Position numbers and translations under genes: made by a program | Shown: piece after piece, positions 43,507 to 55,708 of the stretch | How positions within the stretch are numbered: the stretch's first letter is position 1 | Layout of the letters: every line of letters starts with the position of its first letter | From: Silene latifolia | Taxonomy: Eukaryota > Streptophyta > Magnoliopsida > Caryophyllales > Caryophyllaceae | Direction: 5' to 3' | Length of the DNA: 64,000 nucleotides | Assembly (NCBI RefSeq): GCF_048544455.1 | Contig: NC_133538.1 | Location: 21,438,469-21,502,468, forward strand | Notes under the pieces: generated by a model | Databases searched by the model: none | What the model was told of the DNA's origin: nothing | The model's input: only the letters and a program-made list of their open reading frames with translations

Positions 43507-44247
43507 TTATAAGTGGGAGTAGTCGATTTGGTCGAAGAATTCGGCCTCTTGATAGATTTTTGCCCGGTAGGGTGCTAAGCTATCGCTTCGAATTTTCCAT
43601 GATCCGGACACCTGATTGATGATGAGCGAGGAATCGCCATGGACCCTCAACTTCTTGATGCCAGATGTTATGGCTGCTTGTAGGCCGATGAGGCATGCTT
43701 CATATTCAGCGGCATTGTTGGTGACGGCAAAGTTTAGCTTCACTGAGATCGGAACATGTTCTCCTTCTGGTGATATTATGAGGATTCCTACCCCGAAGCC
43801 TCTTAGGTTCGAAGCATCGTCGAAGTATAGGCCCCAAGCGTCGGTGTCGGCACAAAGGATGACTTCGTCAGGAAGTGACCATGTGTCGGTCCTTAGATCC
43901 TCGTTGACGGCGTTTTCTGCTAAGAAATCGGCGACTGCCCTTCCCTTGATAACCTTGAGGGATACGAATTTGAGGTCATATTCAGATAGCATGAGTGTCC
44001 ATCTAGACAGCCTTCCATTTAGTACGGGTTTTTCGAAGATGTATTTGACCGGGTCCATCTTGGAGTAGATGTGAACCATGTAGCTGAGCATGTAATGTCG
44101 CAACTTCTTAGTTGACCAGACCAGGGCAAGGGATGTCTTTTCCAGTTGGGTGTACCTTGTCTCGTGTTCGATGAACTTTTTGTTGATGTAGTAGATGGCT
44201 CGTGCTTCGCCGTTGACCGTTTGTGCTAGCATTGCCCCCATGGCCAT
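43507..44247 (-). CDS. tandem RNase H domains of the second Tat element
   Basis: 246 codons begin inside the first RNase H (AMGAMLAQTVNGEARAIYYI, YTQLEKTSLALVWSTKKLRHYML). They continue through the tether (HIYSKMDPVKYIFEKPVLNG) to the second, archaeal-type RNase H with LYFDDASN (Asp), NNAAEYEACLIGLQ (Glu) and VHGDSSLIINQVSG (Asp). All catalytic acids of the second domain are present here, unlike in the third element. Upstream, about 100 bases of the RT-RNase H connection are missing, so it is detached from the RT frame. Confidence 0.9.
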   Translation of the reverse strand: MAMGAMLAQTVNGEARAIYYINKKFIEHETRYTQLEKTSLALVWSTKKLRHYMLSYMVHIYSKMDPVKYIFEKPVLNGRLSRWTLMLSEYDLKFVSLKVIKGRAVADFLAENAVNEDLRTDTWSLPDEVILCADTDAWGLYFDDASNLRGFGVGILIISPEGEHVPISVKLNFAVTNNAAEYEACLIGLQAAITSGIKKLRVHGDSSLIINQVSGSWKIRSDSLAPYRAKIYQEAEFFDQIDYSHL

Positions 44248-44341
44248 GTCAGTGACAGTTAGGTATAAGGATAAGGAAATTTCTTGTTAAGGAAATTGGT
44301 TCACAAATCATAATTAGCTTTGCTATGAAGCGGCTGATGTA

Positions 44342-45327
44342 TTAGACTTGACCGAGAAATCCTCGAATCTCCTTCTCGTTCTTAGGCCGGGGCATTTGTT
44401 GAAGAGCTTTGATTTTGGTAGGATCAATTTCGATGCCTCTTTTGCTAATGACATATCCCAGTAGTTTTCCGGAGGTGACCCCAAATGCACATTTCTGAGG
44501 ATTTAGTCTCATGTTGTATTTCCGAAAGCGAGCGAAGAATTTTCGAAGGGCACAGATGTGGCTGTCTCGCTCTTTTGACTTGACGATCATGTCATCGACA
44601 TATACCTCCACCTCCTTGTGCATCATGTTATGTAGGAGTGTGGTGGCGGTTCTTTGGTAGGTTGCTCCGGCATTGATTAGACCGAAAGGCATGACAGTGT
44701 AGCAGTATGTACCTCACTGTGTAGTGAATGTAGTCCTGTGCATGTCTTCCTTAGCCATTTTGATCTGGTTGTACCCAATATACCCGTCCATGAATGATAG
44801 TAGGGCGTTCTCGGCGGTGTTATCCATCAGAATGTCAACATATGGCAGAGGGAAGTCGTCTTTTGGAATTGCTTTGTTTAGGTCCCTGAAGTCGCAAACC
44901 CGAATTCTCCCGTCTTTATTGGGTACAGGAACTATATTGGCCACCCAGTCAGAGTATTCTGAAACTTTCATGAATCCGGCTTTGAACAGTTTGTCTACCT
45001 CTTCCTTGATTTTCAAGGTCCATTCAGGACGCATACGGTGCAACTTTTGTTTCACGAGCTTAGCTCGAGGTTTGATGGGTATCATGTGTTCTGCAATCTC
45101 CATGTCGATCCCAGCATGTCTCTGTAGGACCAAGCGAATACGTCCTTGTATTCGTGTAGAAGGTCGATGAAATGCTGTCTTTCCAAGGGGTCAAGGGTGG
45201 TCCCTATCCTAAGTTCTTGAGGTGTGTTATCGGTTCCTACGTTAATAGGTTCGGTCTCCTCAATGATGTGGGTCCTATCTTCTCGTTTATGAAGTTCTTT
45301 GGCTAGGTGAGGTGGGTAGTCACTCAA
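44342..45327 (-). pseudogene. reverse transcriptase of the second Tat element, broken
   Basis: 45327-45082 encodes the lead-in LLHEYKDVFAWSYRDM. 45133-44714 has SDWVANIVPV and RIRVCDFRDLN; the usual CVDFRDLN has lost one codon. 44692-44342 has MPFGLINAGATYQ and the catalytic YVDDMIVKSKERDSH, then LLGYVISKRGIE. A TGA replaces a Trp codon between the last two pieces (about 44711-44713). The piece ends RGFLGQV-stop in the connection domain. Confidence 0.9.
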
Positions 45328-45333
45328 GTCAAA

Positions 45334-46778
45334 TTACTCATATTCGTTCAGATTTGCATTGCAGTTAAATTGAGACGAGTCATAAGCAAACATAGCGTTC
45401 ATTAAGTCGACTTGAGCGAAAAGCTCGGATAGGACATACATCTCGTGGCCTTCTCCGGTTGTGATCTTAAGAATGCAGCCTTGGCGATCGGTCCACTTGA
45501 CAGTTTTCCTCCAGCCTTGTGTAGCTTTCTCTGAGTCAGTATCAGAGGTTAAGGTGGTGGGATCGAACTGGTTATCCTTTAGAGCAATGTTGATGATGTC
45601 CTCATAGCCGAGGTGCTTGATATTGTATTCTCCGAAGAGGAGACTAACGGCTTGTCCGCGAGGCATGGGGTCGACTCAGATTTGGTCGACGCAGCTTCGG
45701 TGTTGTCGGGGATGAAGTAGCAATCTTGAAAGACTTCTACGCCCGGGTGCTTGAACTCAGCTACGGATTCATAAATGGGCTTAGGAAAGCCGTTGTAGAG
45801 CTCAGATTCTCCCTCGGGGACGAAGTTTCCATTGAGAGTCAAATGGTAGGGACGGAGGATGACTCCATGCTTTTTGCGTTTTCGTATTAGGAGGTTCATC
45901 TCTTGGATGTCTTCATAGATTGGCTCATAGCCTAGCCTGAAGGGGATGTTAGGGACTTTGGCATGTTTCATAGGAGGCAAGGTGCCCTTCAGTAGATTGA
46001 GAGGTAGGCCCGGGAAATAACCCTGGCGCATCAAAATGCGGTTGATAGTGAGGTTTGAGAAAGGGTCACAATGAAAGGATGTTGATTCATCGGTTAGGGC
46101 ATTCACAGCTTGGAATTCCCGCATTTCATTGTCGTCCTCTTCAATGACTTGAGAAGCTATTCCCTTCTTCATGATAGCCTTGATCGGAGATGCGGGAATT
46201 ATGATTGTTTTCCCGTTGAAAGGGAGTCTGATTTTCTGATGAAGGGTTGAGGTGACGGCCTTGACGGCATGAATCCAGAGGCGTCCTAGAAGCATGTTGA
46301 AAGAGGCGTCGACGTTAACCACCTGAAAACTAGCTTGTCTTTCCAAGGGTCCGGTTGCAATGGTCAAGGTGATAAGCCCTGCAAACTTACGATGAGTGTC
46401 GTCATAGGCGCGTACTCCTTGGTTAGTTGGGACCAAATCAGCTTCTTTGATACCCAATTTGTGAGACGTCTTGAGGGGAATGATATTGACCGTGGATCCG
46501 TCATCCACTAGAACCATAGGCACATTCTTCTTGAGGCATTGTACCGTGATGTACAGGGCCAGTTTATGGTTGGCTCCGAATGGAGGGATATCTTCGTCAG
46601 AGAAGATGACCGGGTTACTTAGGTCGGGGACATCCCTTGTCATATGTGCTACCACTTCTTCTGGAGAGGAGGTAGAGGGAACTGTTAACTTTCCCAAGGC
46701 TTGTAGCAAAGCTTGCCGATGTTCGAATGATGTAGCAATCAGTTGCCAAATTGAAATTTTGGCCTTCGTCTTTTGCAT
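45334..46778 (-). CDS. Tat protease and linker, second element
   Basis: The 399-codon frame 45579-46778 contains ISIWQLIATSFEHRQALLQAL, then a protease with VPMVLVDDGSTVNIIPLKT (intact DDGS) and the flap-side MLLGRLWIHAVKAVTSTLHQ. It continues to the conserved LTLNGNFVPEGE and GVEVFQDCYFIPD. The overlapping frame 45334-45666 (GWRKTVKWTDRQGCILKI) continues the linker, with a shift near 45640. The protease would cut the polyprotein. Confidence 0.88.
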
Positions 46779-47562
46779 TTATTTAAGGATCGAGTTTTCG
46801 GGAACCTTGGGTTGAGTGTCCACGTCCGGGACAACTTGGTCATTCGTTGTTTGAACGACTGTTGTATTGTTCAGGTTTTGGTAGGGGCGTCCGGACCAGG
46901 TCGTCTTTCCAGATATCGTTGCTTTCGGGGTCGCGAGGATACTTTGGAGGGGTATTCCTCGGCGGATAGTTTTTGCAGGGAAAGTTCTTGTGGGGATAGT
47001 TTTTGTGGGGTTGATTATTGTGAGGTGCATGCCAGAATGGTCGCGGGAGCAATCCTTTCTGGTGAGGGTGGTTTTGGGTGCTTGGAGGACCCTCCCTCGG
47101 GCGTGGTGTTGGTGTTGGTGGGTTGAAAATCAACCGGTGGTAGGCGTCCTCAAGTCAGGTAATCCTTTCTGAGAGACTGGCTATGGCTTCTTCAACTTGT
47201 TGGAACATGGTGAGCATAGTTGCAGTGCTGAATACGAACATCCCGTCTGGGGTATCCTTATCTAAGGCATTCACCTCGTCATCAATAGGTATGATGAGGT
47301 GTGAGTAATCCAAGGTTGGCTCATTGTCAGAGAGGGCATGGATACACAAGGGGTTGGTTTGGTTGTTTGGTTTTGTGGGTGGAGGTAAAGGTAGTTCCCC
47401 ATTCTCGATCATATCTTGAATGGCGTGCTTCAGTTTAAAGCAGGCCTCTGTGTCATGACCCTTACCCTGGTGGTATTGGCAATAGGCATTGGAATTCCAG
47501 AAACGGATTTTCTTGGCCTCGGACGGGTCAGGGGTGGGCCCAATCGGCTGTAGTTTCCCTTA
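46779..47562 (-). pseudogene. Gag C-terminus with zinc knuckle, second Tat element
   Basis: Conceptual translation of 47413-47500 gives CQYHQGKGHDTEACFKLKHAI, a Tat-type CCHC-like motif, followed in the frame 47155-47412 by MIENGELPLP and DYSHLI. A Pro/His/Asn-rich segment (PHKNYPHKNFP) follows at 46840-47133. The pieces lie in different frames, so indels have accumulated. Tandem stops occur at the upstream boundary near 47560. Confidence 0.75.
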
Positions 47563-48522
47563 CTACATAAGTCTTTTTAGGGCACTAGCATAGGTTGTTC
47601 CCAAGTTTGTGAATACCCTTTGAGGATGTTCAGTTTTCTTTGTTGCTGGTTCGAGGAGGTTGACCTCATCGATCTTGTTTGTCTGACCATAGGGCCAAGA
47701 TCCAATTGATGTAGATCCCTGATAGCCTCTACGAGTGCTTTTGGCTAGGGCACCCTTGCGGAGGTCGTCTTCAATGCGGGTTCCGAGGATTTGTAGGTCC
47801 TGGAACGTTTTGAAGTTTTGGTATCTCAGTAGGTTGGCATAAACTGGGCGGAGGTTGTTGACAAACTTCTCCACCAGAGTTGATTCACTCTACTTACTGA
47901 CCAATTGAGTGCTTACCCTTCTCCAACGGGTTAGGAATTCTGTGAACCCTTCCTTATCATTCTGAGTTAGGACCTCAAGAGTGCGGGTGTTAGCTTGGAT
48001 TTTGACGTTGTCGGCATATTTTTTAGCAAATTCAACGGCTACTTCATCCCAAGTGGTAATGCTCTTGGGGTCGAGGGAATAGTACCATTGGCGGGGAATT
48101 GGTTCCAGGGATGATGGAAAGATCCGGGTGAAAAGTTCCTGCTTGACCCCCTTGATAGACATGTAATCCTTGAAGGCTCGAATATGATTGAGCGGGTCCT
48201 CCACTCCCATAAACTTGGGTACATCAGTTAGGGTAAAGTTGTCGGGTAGTTGATCCCCAACGGGTTCGAATCTTCGATTGTTCTCAAGGTGGATAATGTT
48301 ACCATGGGCTAGGAGTTGTTCTTCCAAGAGTTTGAGCCTCTTCTCGGTTTCAGTCGAAGGCGGAGTGTTTTGTTCTCCGGTTTCCTTGTTTTCCATGGTG
48401 TCGATACGGGTCTCGACACGGTACAGGGTAACCATAAGAGCGGTGAGTAGGCTGGCTAGCTGAGCAGTCGTGAGATCTCTGTTGTCATCGTTGTTGTTGG
48501 ACGAAGCTGAAGACGGGCCCAT
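47563..48522 (-). CDS. Gag of the second Tat element, one stop
   Basis: 210 codons (47890-48522) start MGPSSASSNNND and include a coiled-coil-like segment and the gag domain (FTLTDVPKFMGVEDPLNHIRAF, PRQWYYSLDPKSITTWDEVAVEF, KEGFTEFLTRWR). A TAG near 47887 separates the in-frame continuation 47563-47874 (KFVNNLRPVYANLLRYQNFKTF, GTTYASALKRLM). The equivalent gag at 55039-56100 in the third element aligns throughout. Confidence 0.9.
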
Positions 48523-49313
48523 GGCTCTGAGGCAGAAAATGGCTCACGTTACATCCCAATCCGACACGGTTTAATGACTAAATTCAGACAACACAAGATA
48601 TGGAAAGATAAAATACACTCAACAAGACGAGGGCAACCGTGTGTGGTGCCTCGGTGCCGACGCGATTTATAATGTGACGGTGTTGACCAGATTTTGACTT
48701 GCGTTCAACGTAATGGCGTGACGCCGTTGAACGAGTATCGAGGTGAGGCGACTCATAAGTAAAGACCCATAAGTACGCTTGCTTCGACTCGATAGACACG
48801 AGGCGGAATTGGAATGGTGGACTGAAATTTCAAAAATAGAGATTTTCAAAAAGACTCATTTGTCGCTTTACGGACGGCTTCCGAAGAATAAGGATCTTCA
48901 AAAGTCGGTTTGTTAAAAAGTTGTCTTAAGTTTGTTTTCAAAAGACGGTTTGAGTTCGAGTTGCGGTGGCTCAGGAAACAATGTGCTGTTCCCAAAGACG
49001 GTTTTTCAAATTCAAAATTGTATGTTTTGAAAATCGAGTTTTGAAAGGTTGTGGTCCCGGGGACGGTGTATGGTCCTCGGGATTTGAAAAAGTCTCGAAA
49101 AGGGGTGTGGGCCTTTTCGGGTTTTGAAATAACCATCGTGTCGGCGCGAGACGGGTTAAAATCCGTGTCTTGACGCGGCGATTACAACAGCGTAAAAGGG
49201 TGTTTTTGAAACGGTTATGAAAACCAGGTTTGAAAATCGTCATTACGACAGCTTAAAAAGACGTGCTTTTGAAATGGTTGTAGAAAATCGGGTTTGAAAA
49301 TCGTCATTACGAC
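48523..49313 (-). other. leader region of the second Tat element with tandem repeats
   Basis: This is noncoding sequence between gag and the point where a copia-like LTR cuts in. At 49190-49313 three partial copies of a roughly 63-bp unit (GGTTTGAAAATCGTCATTACGAC at two exact places, 49227 and 49290) are in tandem. The 5' LTR and primer site that should follow on the right are absent. Confidence 0.65.
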
Positions 49314-50578
49314 TGTTGGATTATATGTGTCCTCAACAATAGTGCGATCATATGTTTAAATCTCAAATTAAGAATACGTAAGGGATGATTCATTTATATA
49401 GTCAACTGATCAACATTAATCAGTAATGATTGGCTAACTAGAGTTTGACATTACTGTCGTTTGACGGTGGTGATCAGTTGATCCCTTAAGGTCACACCTA
49501 TAGGGCAATTCCCTTAATAGACAAGTTGATTAATTGTATGACGATACAAGTTAATCAATTCCTTAAAATTGAACAATTCATTTGTGATAGAGAATATTTA
49601 TATCTTATTGTAATTTGATTAAATAAGATTTATTTTAGTAATTAAAATATTTTATTACTAAAATTTATTATTGTTTATGAAACAATTGAGATATGAATGA
49701 ATGGTTAATTATAATTACAATATGTTGTGAATTATAATTATATGACCCATTTTATTTATGTGATCAAGAATCACTAGACAATTTGTTATATGTAATTTAA
49801 TTAATGTATATAATGATATTTATTTGATAAATATGCATTAAATTAATTAATAACATGTTACATACTACATGTGACATATTGTGTGACAATTGACAAAATA
49901 AAATGGAAGTCCATTTTAAGGAAGGGCACCGGTTTTTGGCAGTGGGAAATGGGTTTGTTTGTATTTGTTTATATTGTATGGCAAATATGATGAGTACCCT
50001 ATAACCTAGTCTTATACCTACAATCCTTGTGAAGAACAAAAGGGAAAAGGGAAGGTCCATGCACTGGTCTTCCTCTTCCCCACAATCGGCACCCCTTAAA
50101 CAAATAGAGAGTTTGTTCTCTATTTTCATATGATACAATTTTACATATCATTATTATTCATCCTCTCAAAATATATCTCACTATATGGTTTTAGAAACCT
50201 CAAAAATTGTTCATTCAAGATTCTAATTTCAATATAAGATTACTAGTGTAGTAATAAAGAATATTATTAGAATTATTTTAAGGATAATAGTATATTAATC
50301 TAGTTAGTTAATATATTAGTTTAAGGGATTTGTTTTTGATGCAATCAAGAGGAGGATCTCAATACTTAGGATTAAGGAGGATCATCCATTACATTTAAGC
50401 TCAAGAACAAATAAGGAAGGTGATCTTATTTGTGCCCTTATTTCGAGTCATATAACAATGTAAGGAACATTGTTTTTCTTATTTTATCTCTTATTTAGTT
50501 ATGAATGCACTAGATCTAATGAACTCATATTAATATGTTAATTATTTCACTATTATAAGAGTCTAATAATAGGTATAT
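49314..50578. mobile_element. copia-like LTR fragment
   Basis: A boundary at 49314 starts TGTTGGATTATATGTG, the kind of start seen in many Ty1/copia LTRs, after the leader repeat of the second Tat element is broken off. The stretch is AT-rich and noncoding. It ends where the third Tat element's LTR begins at 50579, without a matching CA end or target duplication. It is probably a solo or truncated LTR; the family is not determined. Confidence 0.4.
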
Positions 50579-53500
50579 TGTAGATACCCGTATCCGTCGA
50601 TATTGGAATTTATAGAGAACCCGACAAACACCCGATGATGATAGGACACATGTATCCTTTAGTTGTCATTGTCATTATTTGGACTCGTTTTACGATGTAG
50701 AATGAGCGTTGTCGACGAAGTATTAATTTAAATGATATTTAAATTAAATGTTTTTTTAAAGTGAGTTCATTTTATTGTTTTAATTTGTATTTATTTTCTT
50801 AAATTTATTTTATTGGAAATAAAATATATTTTTTGATTTGAAAAATCATTCATTTTAATGTGTTATTTGATTTGAAAAATCGAATTTGAAAATCGAAAAC
50901 TCGTTTTAATCACACGTTTTGGAGCTCGATTGTAGCTCGGTTTTTGAGCCCGTTTTCTTTACGAGTTGGCACGAATCTCGAGTACACTAACCAACCTAGG
51001 CTTCTACCCATCCAACCCCAGTTCAAACCCCCATACCCACGTTCCAAATCTCGTCCCAAACATACACAAAGCAGCCCAACTCTTTCCCCTTACCCGCGTT
51101 AGCTCTACCCTTCTTCCAACCCGTTTTGTGTGTTTCAAAGCTTGACCCAAACCCACCACAACCAACCCAATTCCTGCCTCTTATTACCCACAACAATCCA
51201 TCACTAAACCCACCACGAAACCCATCCAATTCCCATCACAAATACTCCATAAACAGCCCGCAAATAACACAAGTAGCCCCCCTGTTTTGCGTGCTCAAAC
51301 CCGAGTCCAAAACCCGCTTCAAACGCCACTTAAACCCGTGCCCATTAACCCTAAACCATACCCTAGTATCCTACCCATATGATCTTAGCTTAACCACCAA
51401 GCAAACCCCCCATACAAACCCTAAAAACCCCACGAAATAGCTGATGGACAGCAGCTATGCAAACGGATCCCGACTGCTTGTTGCTCCCTTTAACCCTACT
51501 TTAACTCCCTATAAATACCTCCCCTATGTCATACATTCATTCCTCTAAGTTCTCCATACATACTACCATCACTCACAAGCATTAAGCTCCATAAACAAAC
51601 CCTAATTGCCTCTCAAAACCCTCGACAAAACCGAGACATCCAAACTGAAACAGTTTGTGTCTCTCTCGAAATACCATTCGTTTCCCCTTCAAATCTCCAT
51701 TAAAATTCGAGTTTCTTGTTCCTAATTAACCACATAACATCCATATACATCTTAGATAAAGATTCACGAACCAAATTGACCTTGAGAGTAGACGAATCCC
51801 CTCGAAAAACAGAGTGTCATACACTCTGTTTTCGCGGCTTTTCCTGTCTGTCCAGTTCTGTTTGTGCTCGTTTTTCGTGCCCAATAACTCAGAACGAGCA
51901 GGGTTTGTTTTAAGATCTTTGTTCTACTCTCTTTCTAGTTTTCAAAACATCTTTTAAATCTAATTTTCACCGTGAAACGAGTGAGAAATTGCAGTTTGAA
52001 AGTCGCTGTCCAGATTTGCAAAAAAACTTGTTATTGCTTTGTTCCTTCGTCGACGACGGCCTCTCGAGATAAAATCTACGATCGATTACGATCCAAGACG
52101 GTGTCAATGATACATGTAGGTTGAGGGTGCATCAAATCCTCTTCTTCTCCTTTTTATTTCGTTCTTTTTATGTTTGTTTTTTTATTGTTCGTTTTACATT
52201 GCTTGTCGTTTTGCTTATCGTTTGACATCGTTAACTTTGAAACTAGTTTAGTCCGAGTATGAGTTAAAGTACCACCATGAACACCCGCGTTGACTTGAGA
52301 TGGGAAAGAAATCCGCCACATCGGTCGGTCGTATCCTCCGTCTCATTTACATATCCTCGTGTTCAAGGTAGGGCATTAATAAAACGATTTCTAACTTCGT
52401 TCCTTGCTTTTGACCCCTTGCCTGTTTCGTTCAAATCGACCTACCCTAGGACTCTTCCCATGTTAGTTCGACCTCTGATTGTTAACATATGACTTATTTA
52501 AACGACATTAGATCAATTTAATAACCTAATTAGACACGTTAGGTGGCTTCGACACAAGCATTAAAATCGATCAACAATTCTATAACCTAATTGAATGCAT
52601 CTCTCTTTTCACTCGATTTCTCGCTAGCATAGGAGTGCGTGATTAGCACCTTCCTATTTATACTTGATGAGTAAGAATTAATCTTGTAATATTGTGACCT
52701 AGTTGGACCCTTTAGGCCGTGTAGAATACACATTCGCATGACATCTTCTCAATCGATCAACGTCGTTTCTAACTTGTTTTCTAACTCGTTTCCTAACTCG
52801 TTTCGCAATCTTTTGATCTAACTAATGAATCTAACCTAGGAACTAGGGTGGACGTGGCTTGGCCGTGCCTTTTTGTCATTCTTGCTTCATCTTTATATCG
52901 TTTATTTATCGTTGTTTTGTATTTTGTAATTACCTTTTGCTTATCGAGTCGTCTCTTGTAATTCACTTATAATTAGTTTTCTTTTGGGTGGAGTCAATCG
53001 ATATATAAAAACCTTAGTCTTATTTGGTTAGATAGTTGTGCTCCAATTCATGTAAAAGCGTAGTAAATCGCATGTCGTTTAAAGCAACATGGCCCGATTT
53101 ATGCTAATGCATGCTTTGGTGTGTGACCCAATGTCTAATTCGATAAGATTAAGCGAAAGCACGCATTACGAGGAGTGACCTAAGGCCGTGAGTCATGTAA
53201 GCCATGTGCCACCCCCCCCCCTTGTGCACGTTTTCCTAGGCCGAATTGGTCGTGTAGTGTGTCGTGTATGGTTTTGTGTATAGCGTTGTATTTTAGGTCG
53301 AGTTGTATCTTTAATTTCTTGTTGTGTCGGCATGAAATACCTGGGTTGTAATAGGATAGATCCCAACGGCTCCCCCATTCCCTTTAAGCCTTGTTTGTTT
53401 CGTTTTATGTGTTGTTAGATCAATCAACCCACATGCTAAATTACAACTTTGACAAAGTTAGTTTAGTTGCATCTAAATCGACATAGAAACCTCACATGCT

Positions 53501-53921
53501 AGGGTTTTAAAACGATGTTTGCATATCATATATCGTAGTAGCTACGACCTTGTTTGAAATCCGATACTTGACTTAGTAGAGGCCGTTATTGACGGGCGGG
53601 GTTAGGTGTCCTTATGGGCTTCCTAACACGTACCCTCACACCTTACTCAAAATCTATGGTTTGTGGATCCGTCTAAATACCACTGGATTATGAGAGTCAT
53701 TCAAATCGAGTGATATAGGGTACAAGTCTTTATCTTTAATCACTCGTAGTCGATTGGCTTTATGCTTTTCGATGAAAGGTGTAAAGTTGACTTGAACGGT
53801 TCCAAGTTCCCAAAAAACATGGTGGCGACTCTAATTTGCCTTAATTCGATTCGAAAGAACCTCGAGTCGATTATGCCTAGTGTAAATCCCGCGGACGCAG
53901 TTTCCGAGGGCCTTGTCCACA
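50579..53921 (+). repeat. 5' LTR of the third Tat element
   Basis: It starts TGTAGATACCCGTATCCG and ends CCTTGTCCACA just before the primer site, about 3.34 kb. Only one copy is in the window, so the limits rest on TG/CA and the primer site. Long LTRs fit Ogre-like Tat elements. Proline-rich open frames at 51126-51440 are noncoding C-rich sequence. Confidence 0.7.
51510..51517 (+). promoter_or_regulatory. TATA box in the 5' LTR
   Basis: TATAAATA in a CCCTATAAATACCTCCCC context is followed after about 30 bases by ACATTCATTCC. It is a likely Pol II promoter for element transcription, starting near 51541-51548. Confidence 0.6.
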
Positions 53922-53924
53922 GTT

Positions 53925-53942
53925 TGGCGACTCCGCTGGGGA
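53925..53942 (+). other. primer binding site, tRNA-Arg type
   Basis: TGGCGACTCCGCTGGGGA lies three bases inside the presumed LTR end. It is complementary to the 3' end of plant tRNA-Arg(ACG) as I remember it, a primer commonly reported for Ogre/Tat elements. Confidence 0.85.
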
Positions 53943-55038
53943 AAAGAGGACTAGTTACACTTTGTTTCTAGGGTCTTTTCCTCCGAGGTGAAACTTGAAA
54001 AGAAATTATTGGAAAGTAAAACATTACTCGTAGTGCTACGATTCATGCATAAACCCTTAAGGACTTTCCCGGGCCGTCCCAGCGCTTCTTTGTGACGCGT
54101 GGGGGGCGACGTCCCACTATGCCCGGAACTGGCACATTGCTTGCTTCCGCTCCGCCTCGTCGTGGTTCTTGATGGTGGGGATGCTCTTCTAGTTACTCTA
54201 CCTAAAGGCCCTTGCTCTATAAGACCTAAAAAGGATGGAGGGCATAGACCTTCTTGTAGAAGACTTGCCGAGACTTAGAGATGTCTAGGAGCATACATCC
54301 TTATAACATCAGAATGACAATGTGCGAAATGAATTTCCCGAGTCTTTTCAAATTTTCCGTATCGATTTCAAAACCGAACTTTTGAACAACTTACTTTCAA
54401 AATAGCATGGTTTTAAAAACGCGGAATGCTACCCAAGTAGGACTAGATTTTTCGGCCCAAAATAAGCTTTTATAGCCGGCATGCTGCCCATTTTAAATCT
54501 CATTTTCAAATCGATTATTCGTTTTTTTCAAATTCAATCCAAAATATTTCTCGAACCTTAACCAAGCATGAAATGCGTCGAGTCGTGTCCGGGTCCTGGC
54601 CGTCTTAGGCTAGGCGTGTTTTGCCCCGAGTGTCTAGAACACGACCTTGTTGGGTCACCCAAGCTCACCTCTTGGGCTTCGAGTCATGTGGGTCGACCAA
54701 TTGGTCTAGGATAGTCCACAGAAACGTCCAAGCTAGGCCATTTAGGGCATTTCACTTAAACCTATGGGCTATGTTAGTCCAATCACGGGTTTAGTCACAC
54801 TGAGTCCAGTTTAGAATCGAGTTTTGATGGTTTGGGTCGTGTCGTTTTGTCGAGTCCAAAATGAATCGAGGTCTAAATCCAACCGTGAGTCGAACCTTTT
54901 AGTTAGTCAGTCTTAAGTCGAGTCTTTGTTTGAGTCGAGTTGATGTCGTGTCCTTAAGCGTGCAGGGGCTCTTACTTTAAATATTGACTCGGTTCGGGGT
55001 TTTCTTGTAGAAAGCCGCCAAAAACCCGACGTCAAGCA
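53943..55038 (+). other. leader of the third Tat element
   Basis: 1.1 kb of untranslated leader with many scattered GAGTC/TCGAGT words (about 54780-54950) and no useful ORF. I see no feature beyond that. Confidence 0.5.
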
Positions 55039-55708
55039 ATGGAAGATGTTGTTAACAAGCTCACTGAGGCCATGAACCTCATGATGACTAGAATGGATGC
55101 GATCGAATCTAAGCTGGGTGAAGATTCCTCTTCATCCACCCCACCTCTGACTGATCTGGAGAAACGGTTCAAGTTCATTGAAGACCGTCTGAAGCTCTCC
55201 CAGGGGAAGAACATCCACTATGAAAATGCTAGGGCCTATGCCCCGATTCGATAAGTTGCCCACAAACATGGTACTCACCGACATCCCAAAGTTTAAGGGC
55301 ACAGAAGATCCAGTCCACCATGTTAAGGCCTATAAGGGGTACTTAGCACTGAAGGGAGTACCTGCCGACATGCTCTCTGAAATTTTCGCCCAATCTCTGG
55401 ATGAACACCCGAAGGCGTGGTTCTATAATCTGGACCTTAAGAACTTCCCCACTTTCAAAGATATTACGGTGGAGTTCTGTAAGCACTATGCTGACAATTT
55501 CGAGATTCAAACCAACATAAAAACATTGGAGGTGATGACACAGAAAGAAAAAGAAGGCTTTACTGAATTTCTTGCAAGATGGCGCGCTGAAAGCGTGAAA
55601 CTAGCCAAGAAGCCTGATGAAGTTGAAATGGTAGATAAGTTCGTAAAGAATCTACGACCTGTTTACCGTAATGCTCTGAAATACCAGAATTTTCGTTCTT
55701 TCAAATAA
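55039..55708 (+). pseudogene. Gag N-terminal half, third Tat element
   Basis: The start ATG at 55039 follows the leader (MEDVVNKLTEAMNLMMTRMD, a short coiled coil). A one-base shift near 55245 moves from NIHYENARAYAP to FDKLPTNMVLTDIPKFKG at 55220-55708, which holds the gag domain (HPKAWFYNLDLKNFPTF, EGFTEFLARWRAES, KFVKNLRPVYRNALKYQNF). A TAA at 55706-55708 then interrupts the frame, which continues in register downstream. Confidence 0.88.

Larger units (their letters stand above)
39565..49313 (-). mobile_element. second Tat-lineage element, minus strand, defective and truncated
   Basis: Read on the minus strand the order is leader (49313-48523), gag, protease, reverse transcriptase, two RNase H domains and integrase (ending 42105). 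A DUF7745-like ORF then lies in the opposite orientation between integrase and the expected 3' LTR. This matches the organisation described for several Tat elements with antisense additional ORFs. No LTR or primer site is visible: the leader is cut at 49314 by a copia-like LTR, and the left limit given is only the start of the antisense promoter region. Stops and a catalytic substitution show it is dead. Confidence 0.85.

Noticed and set aside
51126..51440. Proline/asparagine-rich 104-codon ORF
   Set aside because: It lies inside the 5' LTR of the third Tat element upstream of the TATA box. The composition reflects C/A-rich DNA.
53925..53942. tRNA gene fragment
   Set aside because: This and the similar words at 18196, 21235 and 36216 are isolated 12-18 base primer sites next to LTRs. 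No cloverleaf surrounds them.
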